Origin: Trissonchulus latispiculum
Lineage: Eukaryota; Nematoda; Enoplea; Enoplida; Ironidae
Direction: 5' to 3'
NCBI GenBank assembly: GCA_030248195.1
Contig: JASAND010008433.1
Location: 25,839-89,838 of the forward strand
Length of the DNA: 64,000 nt
Positions 8,832 through 21,786 of the stretch are shown in pieces. The position numbers and the translations under genes are program-made. The number at the start of each line of letters is the position of its first letter. The first letter of the stretch is position 1. The notes under the pieces are model-generated. The model ran no database searches. It saw only the letters and a program-made list of their open reading frames with translations, and had not been told where the DNA came from.

Positions 8832-11800
8832 CTTAGATCTGGTATTAAAGACTCTCAAGGAATCCCACAGATCTAAGGCGGCTATCGGACGGTGGAGAGT
8901 ACAAACACAGGGGTCGGTCTAGGCGGGGAGTTACCAGGAGATGCCCGAATTATAATTAATATAGATTAGGTGTTATTTAAATTATCTTCCAAGGAACTTC
9001 TTCTGACTGAAGGATTAACTATTGATAAGCAAAGTCTAAACCAGAGACAGAAGGGGAGCGACAGTCCCCATGCAGGAAGAGGTGAAGATGACAATTTGAG
9101 ACATTTGAACGAATTTCTTGGAAAGAGCAAAAGTAGAAATAATTGCAATAAAGTTCTTATCCGTTTTCTCTAGACGAGTTCGCTACTGTAGGTTAAACCG
9201 GCAATGATCAGGTTCGGGTCAACGGTGTCTCTGCCTTAACTGCTAATCAATAAGTTCCAACTCCAATGTACCTTCCGACTTGTCTGAACTGATTCCAAAT
9301 CAATGACCAAATTAATCCAATACTATCCGATTCCAATTATCTGAGTTCACTCTGATTCTACTGACAGGTACAGTCCTCAGGTCAATCCTCACAGTAATCA
9401 CAGGACAGGTTCCAACTGATCTGAATCTCGGCAGGACGAACTGGCGGTGAACCTGAATCAAATGGGTTAAAACCCATTAGAACAGGACACAAGTGCGGGA
9501 ATCAAACCCAGCAACTATTACTCACTTTGGATGGCTTTCTGAGGTAAAAGTTGAACTTCGTAAATTTTAAGTAACATTTGGCCAAGACAATTGAAAGTAG
9601 CGTGTTTTTAGGCCAGTTTACAGTTAGGACGGACTTAGTAGCGCGTTATTGCTTTGGGCACAAACGGATTTTAACCAAATATCAATTTCTAGGCGATTTT
9701 CTGCTATATAGTGCAGAAAATCGCAGGTACAACACGGTTCTTCCGTAGATATTTGGTTTACATTAATTAAACGTGAAATGGGAGTTTTGGGCATTTAGTG
9801 AGCAGGAAAGCGCCCGTTTCCTGCACGAAACTGCCATTAAACACAGAAGACATTCGTTTTCTTAAACTTATTACTTTTCTAAAATTCATTAGAAGATGGT
9901 TCAAGAAGATTTCTAAGTCGTATCTACAGGTTAACTTTATTATATTTATTAGCTATCATTCATATAGTTTTTGGATACTTACGTACTATTATTTACAATG
10001 TGTGCCATTCGATTCCGTTGTGTAGTTCTAGATGTTGGTTATTAGGCGTACTTCAATATTGGCGACCGCAACTGCCAGAGAGTATCTGACGGTATCACAG
10101 TTAACTTTTAGAGTTGTAAGTTGACATAAAAAGTTTGAGCAGCGGCCATGGTGCTTGTTACAAAACTGCAGAGTGGACCGAGATTGGTTGTTTCATTAAC
10201 AAGTACAATTGAGGGCAAGCGCTGTTGTTCAGTGCTGCTTTTCCTGCAGCACCGAACCTTTAGGAAAACAATTAGCACAGGACCTTTTAACATTCTCGAT
10301 AGGGACCTGGCATAAAAGTTTGGCGAGTTTTAACCAATATTTTACGGAAAATTACCAACTAGAATACATTTGACCGTTTGGTTGTCATGAACGCGTGAGG
10401 GCACGAATGGCACAGTCCTAACTAATAAGTATTCATACAACCTAGCATATTTGCAAACGAACCAGCACGAAGTCCTTATTTGCGATTCGTCCGCTCCTTG
10501 AGCATAGGACTACCTACGCGGACGAATCGAGGACTACTTAGTAGTTAAAGCCCATTCTGGGAGTCCCCGTGACTCTGAATTAAGCTCACTACTTGGTTGG
10601 CATATAATGCGACACGACAATAGACACCTGCTCCTGCTGGTTGACATTCACACGTTCTTTTTGAACATCAATCGGTAGACGGACATTCGGACACTTATTC
10701 GCAATCACACAATCTCCTACCTAAAAACGGGAATTCTATTATAGTTCCGGACGCGCAAATCCCATGCACCCGATGGGAATCGACATACCGTTGGGTTTTG
10801 GGGCAATCCATACTGTTAACGTTTTTAGACCCATCAGGATCCTGTTCTTTAGACTGATAACACCAATTTTAATAATGACTATAATTTGGGTAATTATTAC
10901 TGATAGTTGCAATCAATACTTCGAAGTGTTAGATTGATAGCGTTCTGGATTATCCCAATTTTGCAATTCACGTAACTAACAGACATTCAGCTAACCCAAT
11001 TAATGCCCTAATGATGGTCGAGAAACGTGATTTGGCTGCTAATTATTGTTGAACAATAGTTGTTAACGTAAGAATGAGAAATATTAATTTGAAGCTGAGG
11101 GTCATTAGTTGGGCAGTTTCTTAACAACATTTATACGAACGGGGCAATCCTCACAACCCCTATCGTACAAGGGGAGTTTCCGTGAGTTGCCGCTCAGTTA
11201 ATCAAAACATTCATTCATCAGACACTCGAAACAGCATACGAAACAGACATTCAAGATTCATTCAGATCATGCATTTCTGAAACTTGATTGACTTCGGAAC
11301 CTCACGCTCCATGAGGGGTTTACCCGAATAATCGCCTTACGTAAATTTAGAAACACATTCACACCCTAGCAACACATTCTTCCAATACATATCTAACTAT
11401 TAAAAATACAAATTACTTAACTAAGCCCTAGTTCTATGTGCATATTTGACCATGAACTTTAAACTTTGTTGCGCTCGGATTTGGCTATTGCAATTCCGCA
11501 GAATTGCTTTGTAAAAGAAATTTTGTGAAAAAACTGGAACTTGGAAGTTTGATGAAACTTTGTATAAAGTTTGAAAGAAAGCCCGTGAGTAATAATTGCT
11601 CGGCAATTATTACTAACAACAAAGTTAAATTAAACTAAATACACAATTAACTGAAAGCTACAGAAAGCTGAGGAAGCCGGCCATTCCTCTCAAAACTGCT
11701 TAAATAGTTAAATAATTAAAAGTAATATCAACTCATAGTTTTAGGATTGATTTAAAATGACCTGTACGATTTTGATACCTAGCAATTTAAAAGCCGACCT

Positions 11801-14251
11801 AACGCTGAAATTAAGACACAATACAGAACTGTTGTTTTAAAACAATGCGTTGCCTTTTATAAAAGCCATGGCCGGCAACTCCTAGTTGCCGGCTGTGGGG
11901 AGAACATTTCTACTGACTAGCTTATTAGTATCAGAGCCGTAATTAAGGGGCTCCCTAGCTCAAAACTCAGAAGTTAGGCCCCACTCAAGATCCCGTTAAA
12001 TCTACAAAAAGAAACCCCAAAAGTGACAACTGAAAGGCAGAAAAAGAAAAGGACAATTTTGTCGCGAAAAGAGTAATTTCTGGTTTGACTAGAAAGACGA
12101 AATGTACAACAGAAAAGGCGACAGAGGCACGTTTTTATCCTCTGTTTAGAAATCATAAACTAATAGCGAAATAAAGGCGTAATGAGAATTAAAATCGGCT
12201 CGAAAGCCCGACATGCTATGAAACAGAAATGTGGCCCAAAGGCCCAACATGCTAGCAAACATAAAATTGGCTATAATATTGCGAATACCGAAAAGTTGGG
12301 GCTCTGGGGCCCAAAATAGCGAGAATGCTGGCCTTCTGGCCGTGGCTTGGATTTTAAGAACGATGGCCATTTGGCCTTAAAACATAAAAAAGGGCCCATC
12401 GGCCAAAAATACAAGCATACACAAAATTGGCCAAAGGGGCCACAATACAAAATCCTATTTTTTTTTATCCTAGATGGCAGTTCTAGGCCGGACATAGAAG
12501 GTCCATGTGGCCACTCAAGTTGTTAGTGTTCGGGTATTAGCTCAGTTTTCCTCTCTGGCCCAAGGGCCAGAGAGATCCCTAGATTTTTCTGTAGTTGGGG
12601 GTGTGTACTGCTATATTCCCATGTCACACCAGTGACACGAGAAGCAGTACACGGGGGAAAGAGGGACATTTTAGCGGCCGCTCTCGGCCGTACCTAGACG
12701 AACACTGACTAGAATTTTGAAAATCGGCGGCCAAGGGACAGCTCGTTGACAGCCGGTAATAAAAGCGGCTTTCTTTAATTTTGAGGGAAACTTCTAGAAG
12801 TTTCTAGAAGCTTCCCATGTTTTGTATGTGAGATCCGGGCTCTTTTCGGCCCGGGGACCAGGTGCGGGGTCAGATTAATGAGGTTTGGGAAATATAGCCC
12901 ACAACTGGTCCCTTTTTTGATGGATTTCGGGGTCGAAACTTGGGCGAATTTTATAAAAGTTTTGGGTTTACACGTAAACGCAACCAAAGGGATAGGTGAT
13001 AAAATCGCGGTCTAAACTTGCTCAAAAATTAACGAAAAGCTGTGGAATTTAGGCCAACCTGGGCCTATATAATACGAGAGAAATGTTAATAATTTAAATG
13101 GACTCGGAAAATTGGTTTGTTAATATTAAAATTATTTTAATATTCCTTTGTTCTCGGCCCCTCATTCTTGAGTCTCGCCTGGACTCTTGGCCGAGAACAA
13201 AGCGTGCCGGTCATTTGTCTTCGGCAACAATTGTTCCCTGCTACTGGAAACTCCTTGTTTCCAACAAGTCGAGAGCAGGAAAACGACGGCCAAAAAGGAA
13301 AATAAAATGGGAAAAAGATGAAAAAATATGCACATAGATATTTTTACGTAAGTTCTAACTAACTAAGAATTGTATTGTTAACTTCTACGTACTTAACTAC
13401 CTAGGTTTGGTTTTCTTTTCTTTTAATTTAATTTATTTTTGAGGCCACTAGGCCCCCTACGAACCAATAGGATGTAGAAAAGGTGTGTACTAACTCTCCC
13501 TTCGAGAGGCAATTCTCCTGCTGGACTAAAGGCCAGCCCAAAGTTCACGAAAGGGCAACCTTCCAGACAATATGACTGGAGTTAACACAAAGGTTACGTA
13601 AGTCTTAGTTAAGTTACACCTAACTTTTTGGAATACTAAAATTACGGAATGAAGAACATTTTACTAAAACATTTTTGACCATAACTTTCTTAATATTGGG
13701 AATTGAGAAATAAAATTTACATTTTTGGAATCAGCGTCGAATTGCCTTTCGATTAAGCCCAAGTTGTGTTTCCACATAAAATTACGTAATAATTACCTAA
13801 TTAACGCTAATTAACACTAATTAACATGCTTAACTCATATTAAGACTAGCTTAACCTAGCTGATTGCTAAAAATGGGAAATTAAAGCCAAATAATGTCAA
13901 ACATGACTACCTATGTCTAAATACGGTTACCCATACACTTGTAACTACATATTATTTGCTGATTAAGGATAATTCCACATAGTAACTACCGTATACCAAT
14001 GAACCATCTTCGTATGATTGAATTTGACAGTAAAATTGAGATTATTGTTTGCAAACAGAGGGAAATTACACATTTTTGTGGGTGATGTTAGGACCTTTTC
14101 TTCAAGTTTTGGGTGGTCGGTAAGAATATGTGAGTTGACTAAGATTGGGTACTAATGACGAGGCACCAGCTCCTCATTAAAGTGTGAACTTTTGCAATTA
14201 TTATCTGTTCAGGGATAGCAAGGTCCAAGTGAAAAGGCACCCGCTTTTCAC
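8832..14251. other. Non-coding region rich in perfect short stem-loops
   Basis: No coding region is recognisable, but perfect inverted repeats recur every 100-400 bp. Verified stem / loop lengths: 8832-8877 (10/26), 9461-9478 (8/2), 9693-9724 (12/8, nested inside an 11-bp stem 9673-9683 with 9748-9758), 9802-9824 (8/7), 10232-10252 (7/7), 10483-10529 (12/23), 11490-11507 (7/4), 11555-11572 (7/4), 11588-11614 (12/3), 11832-11845 (14-bp palindrome), 11871-11893 (10/3), 12551-12574 (11/2), 12603-12652 (9, with an inner 6-bp stem), 13146-13202 (14/29, with an inner 5-bp stem), 13246-13262 (6/5), 14229-14251 (8/7). Loops of the form GCACCCG or GCGCCCG recur at 9810, near 10785 and at 14237. The following 14.3-17.9 kb does not look like this. 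Confidence 0.75.
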
Positions 14252-17200
14252 AGGGAGGCAATATTAAGGGATTCCCTTCCAAACTACCTGACTGACTAAG
14301 ATGTGTATTAATTTATGATGCTGTTCTTCTTGTATTAATAGACCTGACCTTATAAAGCGGATTTAACCAATCTTCCCTTTCTTTCCTCTAAGAATCGGTT
14401 ATACTTTAGAGATTGGCAACCCTGTTCTTATTTACACACAAATACAATTACAGCTTGGACGTTCATTCAAGAAACTACGATCATGGCAATCTTTAACTTA
14501 GCCCATTTTCTGAGATCTTTCTTAGCCTTTTCGAGTGATCATTTGAGCAAATCCTTCTTTTTGGACCAATTCTTCAAAATCAGATTTTTTATTTAACCAA
14601 TTTCATTACAACTGCAGGCTGTAGGCTGTGGTGAGCTGTCAATATATATTCTTTTCGCACTATTGTTGTTTGTCAATCAATGCAGAAGCATTAAAGGCTA
14701 CGTAATAAAATATATATGTCAACAACTATGTCAGGAAGATATTACTGACGTATTTTTTACAGAAAATTCAAGACAGTATAGAAACAACTTTAGCATAAAT
14801 GCAAATATTATATATGATGTATAAATAAACGTAAACTGTAAATTTAACGTAAGCTGTAAGTTTTCTGGTGAAATTAGCTCAAACTTTAGCGTAAAATTGG
14901 TGTGAACAAAAGTAACTGTTGACCCGCTCTGACCCGCGGGTACCCACTTACTTGAAAGTCGACCTGCGGATGCCCACTTACCTGAATATCAACCCGCGGG
15001 TCCCACTTACCTGAAAGTCGACCCGAGGGTTCTCGCTACCCACTTCCAACTCTGCCGTCACTACACCACTCTAAGAAATAGATATATAATATACGGTACG
15101 TATCTGCATTAAGTTTATTTATAGGTACAACAAAAGCACAAAAAATCAAGTTTGTAGACACAAAATATTTTGTGGAAAATAAAGTTACATATGTGGAGTT
15201 GGCTCCGGGTCCAAAACTAAGCCGGCGGGCGATGGGGGGCATCCAAAAAACAGACAGTTTGCATTTCCAGCCTTCAAATTACTTCAAATTAATTTCAAGC
15301 TTTCAAATTTCACTGCAACTTTACTACTGTAATAGTGTGAAGTGAATAAAATTTGTGACAAGCCTTAGGTAAATTTATTTTACGCTTTACGACAAGTTTT
15401 ATATGATTTGAGTGCTAGGGCTGATAAATACAAAATTAGGATCTTGTTTGGATATTGCTAGCAATTTTTTGTCATGAGTCCGTGGTGGCTGTCCTTCGGA
15501 TAAATTACGATTGCTCTGGAGGAAAGAAGGTAAACGAATTTTTGGTGGCTTGTATTTGAAATAATGTCTTTGAGCTTGTTTACTAGATTTACTTTTGCGT
15601 GTTTTGCAAAATTTTATACTAAGTTATTAATTCCAGTTACCATATTTCTAGCAACCTTTTGTTAGAAGAGAAAAGAATAAATTGTAATGTTTTAACACCC
15701 CTAAATGTACGTACCAAAATCCAGTTTTCTTCAATATATATTTTGGAATTCGGACCCGCGGGTACCGGTGCCAACTCTGCATATGATTTCTAGAATATAC
15801 CGTTTCAATTTGTAGTTACTAGAGAGAGACCGTGGTTTGGCACAATATATATATAGTTGATTTGTTACATATTATAGTATAGAATTTACAAGAAGACATT
15901 TTGTTCTCATTATTTACAGGCTAATAATACCCTTTGCGATACCTACACGGATCACGACAACATACATACCTACTACTCCTTGTATGGTCAAATCTACTGA
16001 AATAACGCTGTCAATTAGATAACAGATAAAGCATCAGTCATCACAGTTTACTACTTGAGCAGTTTCATTACAAAAGTCTTCGTACAAAGCAGTAAGGGGA
16101 GGGGGTCTTATTTTGCTATTCTAATAATTGCTGTTATAAGTTTGTAGCGATCCAGCTCTGGTGACAGTCGCTGTATACAGAATAGTTTCCATGGTCACAG
16201 TCCTATCCACATGAAACTGAGAACAGATACAGAACCGAACAGAGGAGAAGAGAAGCAATAGTGTTTGGCTCATTTCCTCCTGCAACTGATAGCATTAACT
16301 GTCATAGGTTTTTTGCATCATGCCAGAGACACTTGACTCAGAATCTAGACAGAGGGAGAGAGAAAGAAAGAAGTGTTGATCCTCTGAAGTAGTTCTCTTT
16401 TCTGACAAGATAAATGGTAGTAGCTCTTTAGGTTGAAACCTAGGTTTTTCGTTTTTTCCGATAATTTATGAATTCTTCCCGCAATATGTCAACAGTAGGA
16501 GGCCCATCAAATGAAAGTTTGTATTTGCTAACCTAAATCTATGTAACAGCGCAGCCTAGGAAAAACAACGACCTAATTTTATAGCATATCCTTTTCTGGC
16601 TTTTTTATGCCTGATCCCAACTTACCCCAACCTTACCGAATGTCAATTTTTTCGAATTGGTTGTGCAAGCATCTTTATGCAAATATATTCATATATTACG
16701 TAGATGATGCTTCCCTCCATCCATTTAATTGAACAGACGATAGATTTCATCCATTTTCTTAATCCAAACTTCGCTCAAATGTTCTAAAATACTTTTTTAC
16801 TTTAGACAGCTGGGAATTCATTTTGATTCACCTTGTGCTATACATATTTCGTTTCCCTATTAATGTAGTGACTGTTCAGGAATAAATTGGCATTACAATC
16901 TTTTCGCATACGGAACTATTTTTAGAAACTAACAAGTACACAGTTTAGAGAGAAACGAATCGGCCAGCACTAGCCAGGAAGCGATTGGTAGCCATTTGTC
17001 CTTGGTCTACCGCTCATCCAACTTACAGAACTCTCAAGATTTGCCACTCACTCAAGATTTCCCAGAACATAAACTTGAAATTGGCGAAGTTCTGGGTTTT
17101 CACTCTACGCGGGCGTACTTGATAAATGGTTGTCTTTTTTAATCAAACCCAAGCCGTTGCGGGGGAAATAATATTCTTAGTAAAGTTTTGGAAATTTGCT

Positions 17201-17960
17201 TTTGACGAACTTATGGAATTGTAAATGTGAGCTGTCTCATTTTTTCCATGCTTGTGGCCTGGCCAGAACTCAAATGTTGTAAAAAAAAAGGAGGAGCAAA
17301 ATTTTGGAGCAGGTGGTGCGGGCTCATCAAAGTCCTGCTCATCTCTGCTAGCCAACCATTAATCACTAAAGGCTTTTCAGTTTGTGATGGGAGTTTAAGT
17401 GTTTCCAGAACGTTTTTAATATCAACAAAATAAACGAGTGTTTTTATTAAATGCTAAAAAATATAGCCCCTAGTCATGGAATATGTAAAAAACTAAAATA
17501 AACTTCTTTTAAATGTATATATGCTTTTCCCATTACGAAGTGAAAACCCTTATTTAAGAAACGTAATTGAACTCCTTCAATGTGCGTTAATGCCTTCACC
17601 TCACTGACGTTTATGGACTCGAAAGCGGTCCTGAGTATAAAATATGATTGGGTTTTAGAGGTGGGGTTCCGGAAAACCTGCGAGGATGCGCTCTGTAAAT
17701 TTTTGCCCCAGATTCATTAGGACTCCCTTAATGGCTTTAAAAGAAATATTTCTAGAGCGTCAGTTGATGACAAAAAATCTTCTTATCCACATCCGTGCTA
17801 CAATTTTTGACACATGTTATTTAAAATGTAATCGCAAGTTATGCCATGCTAACTTACGCAGTTATATATAGTGAATACATGGAACTTTCATAACTTTTCT
17901 ATAATTTCAGGAATATTATATATTTCAATATTTAATTATCATAGTGTTTTGTTGCCCATA
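14252..17960. other. AT-rich non-coding stretch before the globin gene
   Basis: I find no convincing coding exon. The only clear structure is a 30-bp tandem repeat at 14931-15030 (separate entry), with a related CCGCGGGTACC patch near 15755; both are followed by CCAACTCTGC, so they may be two ends of one degraded element. An acceptor-like TTTCAG at about 17905-17910 precedes the globin start codon and could open its first coding exon after a 5' UTR intron. Confidence 0.55.
14931..15030 (+). repeat. 30-bp tandem repeat
   Basis: Three and a half copies of a unit starting GACCCGCGGGTACCCACTTA, at a period of 30 bp (14931, 14961, 14991, 15020), with one or two substitutions per copy. Confidence 0.85.
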
Positions 17961-18237
17961 ATGGGAAATGTTGTAACTTCTGATGAAGATTTTATTGAGA
18001 AACAGGAACAAAATATGAAGCCAGTACGACGAAGAAAACTAACTCCGTCGAAGCATCGCAAACACAGCATGGCAACATGGAACGACGTCAGAAAACAGGA
18101 GTCGGAGGAAAGTGCAAACGAGTTCTCCATGCACCATCTCAGTCTTGCCGTTACTCCACACATTAGTAGAAGTGCGGAGAATCTCCATCAAGTAGTGGAA
18201 ATAATGGAGGAGCCATCACCCACCCTCCCAATCCCAA
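17961..18237 (+). CDS. Globin gene exon 1 (N-terminal extension)
   Basis: The ATG at 17961 is the first Met after an acceptor-like site near 17910; GTG at 17871 opens the frame but is not a credible start. The exon encodes 92 residues plus one base and ends at the donor AA|GTAAGC. Confidence 0.75.
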
Positions 18238-20619
18238 GTAAGCCAACCTCCGGCTTCAATTAATGCTTAGTTGCCAAGTACATGGCATGACATCCATCAC
18301 GTCTGATGGTTGGTTACGATGTTATGTAAGCGGGAGTTATTGCCGTTACGGTTCAGTGTTCAGTAGTATCAAGAGTTTATAATAGGAAGAGTATGACGCT
18401 CAGTTCTGCCTAATAGAATAAACTTGCAATATGCTCGAAAGGCCAAAAACTCGGGTGGGGGCTTCTCAGCGTGTAAACATGCTTAGCATGTTTTTCATGC
18501 TGATATTTTTCAAAAATATTCGTTTTTGAAAAATTAAATACGATAACTTGAGCTAGGGATAATTTTCATATCATTATGTTGCGTAGAATGAGATATTTTC
18601 AACGATATAAAAATTATGTAGCTCGGTTCTGGCTATCTCATACACATCTGGCAACAACGTAACGCATTTTGAAGAAATAATGAAATTCCTAAAATTTTCG
18701 TGGAAAGGATTTTTTATTTCCGGATTGGTAAGAGATTGCCTGAACCATTTTCTGGGACGCTGAGCACGAATCTGAAATCCGTTTTTCGATTCAGCTTTTC
18801 GTAATAGCTCAGTATAAGCTTACGCTTTAGCTTAGTGTTTTAGCTTATACTGAGCTAACGAAGCGCTGAATCGAAAAACGGATTTCAGATTCGTGCTCAA
18901 CGTCCCAGAAAACCCCTGTATGCAAGTTTTCAGCAAAATGTTTTTCAAAAATGTTTTTGGTTCCCCTTGGCCCCTTACCAAACTGAAATTTTAAATCTTA
19001 AAATTTTTTAAAAATTAAAAATTTTTGAATTTTTTAATTCACCAGCCTCTTCTAGTAGGCACTCACATCAAATTTCAGTTATTGGTCAAAAAAATCAACA
19101 GTTAGGGCTGGGGGGGAACGCAAAAGATCCTCAACCGTGACCCCTCCCGCGAAATTTCGGCCTGTAATATGTATGTAGGAAGAATGACGTATATATCCTC
19201 TGCACGCTAACAACGGCTGATCGACCTTCTAGTAATGTAAGTCACATTATTCCCGCACCCGCACGTACTGACTCCGTTTTCAAACTTTACAAGCAAACAG
19301 CGAGTGAACGTCCCCCGTTTTGACTAGGTCCCCGTACCAATTTACGGTGGGGGGTCACTGGTGTGCAATTTGCGCGAGGGGTCAGCCGTTAACGTGTAGA
19401 GGATGTGTCACACTTATTATTCATAGAATATGCCTGTTGTCATACTTTTATATGTATTATGTGCTCTTGGCTGGCAATGCAAGGGAAAGTAGTTTAGAAG
19501 CTTTAAATAAACGTAATTTTTCATTATAGGCATTTCTAATATATTTAACAATAGTACAGTATTCCCTATTCTAAAAAATCATGCAGGTATTAGTTGGTTT
19601 GCGGGCCGCGGGGGGATACCAGCTTGTGGGTAACTGGGGGGGGTCGGGTGGACTATCTCAAAACTCCATTCGGCGAAAATCAGACTAAAAACACTAATTA
19701 GGAGCTAATATACCATACCTACTTTTTCTCCCTTTTATTGTAAAACAAAAACAGATTGTTCCCTGATTAACATTTTCCAGACAGATGACCACAAAGCAAA
19801 CCAAGCGTCATTTAGCGTTTTTCAGACGAAATAACTTGTTTGTGAGATTTTGGAATTTTTTGCGAAACCAGGCCACTGGAATATTAAAGCTAAGTGACCT
19901 GGAAACCATCACTATTTGACGGAAGCCGTACAGAAATCCACAAACAAAAGAAGCCCAGTCCTTACTGAAACTGAATGGAAACTATGACCTAATTTTCGTT
20001 TCTGTTTCAGTTCAGTACTGAAACGGAAACCATTTTATCCTATACGTGATTTTTTTGTATTGTTTCAGAGAAACCTTCAAAAGCATCCGGAGCTCCACAG
20101 TTGCAGCTCACAGAACAAGAGATTCATCTAGTCCGTCAGGCCTGGGACAGAGCTTGTAGTGGCGACGAAAGGGAACCGGGGCATTCCATTATGTGTTCCA
20201 TTTTCACCCTATGTCCTGAACTGCAATGGATTTTCAACTTCAACTCACACCTGGAAGTTACACCAGGCACGTCCACTGCCACAGAGGCATCACAATTTGA
20301 ACTCCATGTCAGCCGTCTGAATAAAAAATTAACCCTGCTCATTGGCTATCTGGACAAACCGCTGATGATAGAAGATCATGTCATAAAACTAGGACAGTAT
20401 CATGCAACAGTCACATCAGGACGGTTCAAACCAGACTATTGGGACGTTTTCGCCCAAGTTCTCTGTCAAAAGGCCGTGACATGGAGCCCCAAAAATGGAT
20501 TTCGGCGTAATAGAATTACTCAAAAAGCTTGGTCAAAAATTGTTGTCTACATCGTCAGCATGCTTAAGATTGGATATGAATCTCAAATCAGCAAACAACC
20601 CAAAGAAGCAGTGAAGTGA
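17961..20619 (+). CDS. Globin with MGN N-terminus and long extension (2 exons)
   Basis: Two exons, 17961-18237 and 20069-20619, join in frame (phase 1) across a GT-AG intron to give 275 residues. The globin fold covers ~106-262: helix A LTEQEIHLVRQAW, CD Phe in IFNF near 148-150, a His at the E7 position (ELHVSR, residue 172) and the proximal F8 His (LGQYH, residue 204). Both haem-side histidines are kept, so haem binding is expected. The first ~105 residues are polar, low in structure and begin MGNVVTS, which resembles an N-myristoylation signal; that points to a membrane-tethered globin like the globin X group rather than a circulating carrier. The classic globin introns B12.2 and G7.0 are absent. 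The intron holds TE fragments. The exact family is inferred. Confidence 0.82.
18370..18747 (+). mobile_element. Left half of a CAAGAGT-family TIR element
   Basis: The sequence from CAAGAGTTTATAA matches the left part of the element at 22034-23018, including the TTGCAATATGCTCGAA block and GTGGAAAGGA, and stops at AGATTGCCTGAA. The right TIR is missing, so this is a truncated copy. It lies in the globin intron. Confidence 0.75.
18748..18912. repeat. 165-bp palindrome (hairpin)
   Basis: Arms of about 70 nt beginning TTTTCTGGGACG pair with the right side ending CGTCCCAGAAAA, with only a few mismatches and a short loop around TACGCTTTAGC. One arm recurs at 23395-23450, so it is part of a repeat family. 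It begins where the truncated TIR copy ends, in the globin intron. Confidence 0.85.
18913..19135 (+). repeat. Repeat fragment shared with 23.4-23.6 kb
   Basis: The segment (CAAGTTTTCAGCAAAAT... to the GGGCTGGGGGGGAACGCAA end) is a diverged copy of 23460-23600. It ends in a G-run followed by CGCAA, as that copy does. Confidence 0.65.
19172..19469 (+). mobile_element. Degraded relative of the 40.8-kb MITE
   Basis: Left part CTCTGCACGCTAAC and right part AGCCGTTAACGTGTAGAGG through ATTATGTGCTCTTG match the arms of the element at 40830-41207 with many changes. The right terminus CTCTTG at 19464-19469 is kept; the left terminus is lost. Confidence 0.6.
19470..20068. other. Globin intron, 3' part
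   Basis: No repeat or exon is recognised here apart from a short G-rich patch near 19605-19650. The acceptor at its end is well formed. Confidence 0.5.
20069..20619 (+). CDS. Globin gene exon 2 (globin domain)
   Basis: The acceptor is TGTTTCAG at 20061-20068. Two bases complete the split Lys codon, and the exon carries the whole globin domain to the TGA at 20617-20619. Confidence 0.85.
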
Positions 20620-21214
20620 CAGTTTCTATGAGCTTCGAGTTTTGCCTACTTTTTTGTACACGTTTTCTTAAAACCCAAAACTCACAATAACTAAGAATGT
20701 GACAAGTGTTCCAGCAGATCGGCTTGCCGCTTTCGAACTTCAACACTAAGATAGAGCTGCTCAGCCTAAACAACTGTATACTGGACTATCATCTGTGACG
20801 GCGTCACGAGGAAGGACAGCCGTTACCTTACAAATCATGTCACAAGCCTAATAACTAAGAGTGCGAGCTTGTCACAGTAGTAGTTATTGTGTAATCTTAT
20901 TTACATATATTAAGCCTGATGTATATTTGCTCCTACTTTTCTGCCGTTTTCCGTATCTGTCCGCCCACAATGAGCTTCTCAAACTTTATGAATTGGAATT
21001 CTAAAGTCTAAAAATTCCAGTTGATAGACGGGAAACACTTTTTACGAGAACAGGAAGCGAAACTCTGATCAGTCATTACGTAATATCACAACTCTGAATG
21101 CAAGTTGACATGAACGACCATTTTACAACAAATACAGTGGCGGAGTCAATGGCGTAAATTTAGGAACAAATATAAACCAGGCTAAAGTTTTGTTTTTGTA
21201 GCAACTTAGTGACG

Positions 21215-21220
21215 AATAAA
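21215..21220 (+). promoter_or_regulatory. Possible polyadenylation signal of the globin gene
   Basis: AATAAA occurs about 600 bp after the globin stop codon, and it is the first on this strand that I noticed there. The hAT-type MITE starts 42 bp further on. A 3' UTR of this length is an inference. Confidence 0.35.
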
Positions 21221-21261
21221 GTTTATTACAAACGCAAAATGTTAAAACAAGCACTTATTAG

Positions 21262-21670
21262 TAGGGATGCACCGGGGCCTGGCCCCGGCCCCGGCCCCGG
21301 CACCGGGGCCATGCCCCGGCCCCGGTAGTCAGGCCCCGGCCCCGACCCCGGTGGTCAGGCCCCGGTACCGACCGGGGCCAAAAATTAGCAAAATGTTGTA
21401 AATTTTTGACATTTTTTGACCAAAATTTTGAATTTTCGAAAGTCAAAAAGTGTTACAAATAGTTTGTTTTCCCGCTGATATGAATGAAAACAACGATAGT
21501 AACGTTTGTATATCAAAAATTATTGCAAAATTTAAATTTTCAAGAAAATTTTTGAAAATTTTCGATTTGGACCCCCAATTTCTAGGCCCCGGCCCCGGCC
21601 CCGGCCGGGGCCACGATGACGTCCCGGCCCCGGCCCCGGCCCCGGTAGTGGCGGCCCCGGTGCATCTCTA
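21262..21670. mobile_element. hAT-type MITE rich in GGCCCC
   Basis: Terminal inverted repeats TAGGGATGCACCGGGGCC and its complement (TAGAGATGCACC) bound a 409-bp element. Flanks CTTATTAG (21254-21261) and CTTATTAT (21671-21678) match at 7 of 8, the target-duplication length of hAT transposons. The interior near both ends is repeated GGCCCC, with an AT-rich centre. No transposase. Confidence 0.8.
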
Positions 21671-21786
21671 CTTATTATTATACAAAAAATATAAGCATCG
21701 GTGCTCTTTCACTTAGAAGTGAAAGACACAGACACTGGGAACAGATACCTACATTAGAACATCAATAAAAATTAGTCAATTTTAGA

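Noticed and set aside
9013..14590. Long terminal repeat of the gypsy element
   Set aside because: GGTTGCCAACTC near 8510 and GGCAACCCTG near 14410 seemed to be inverted partners, but the match covers only about 10 bp.
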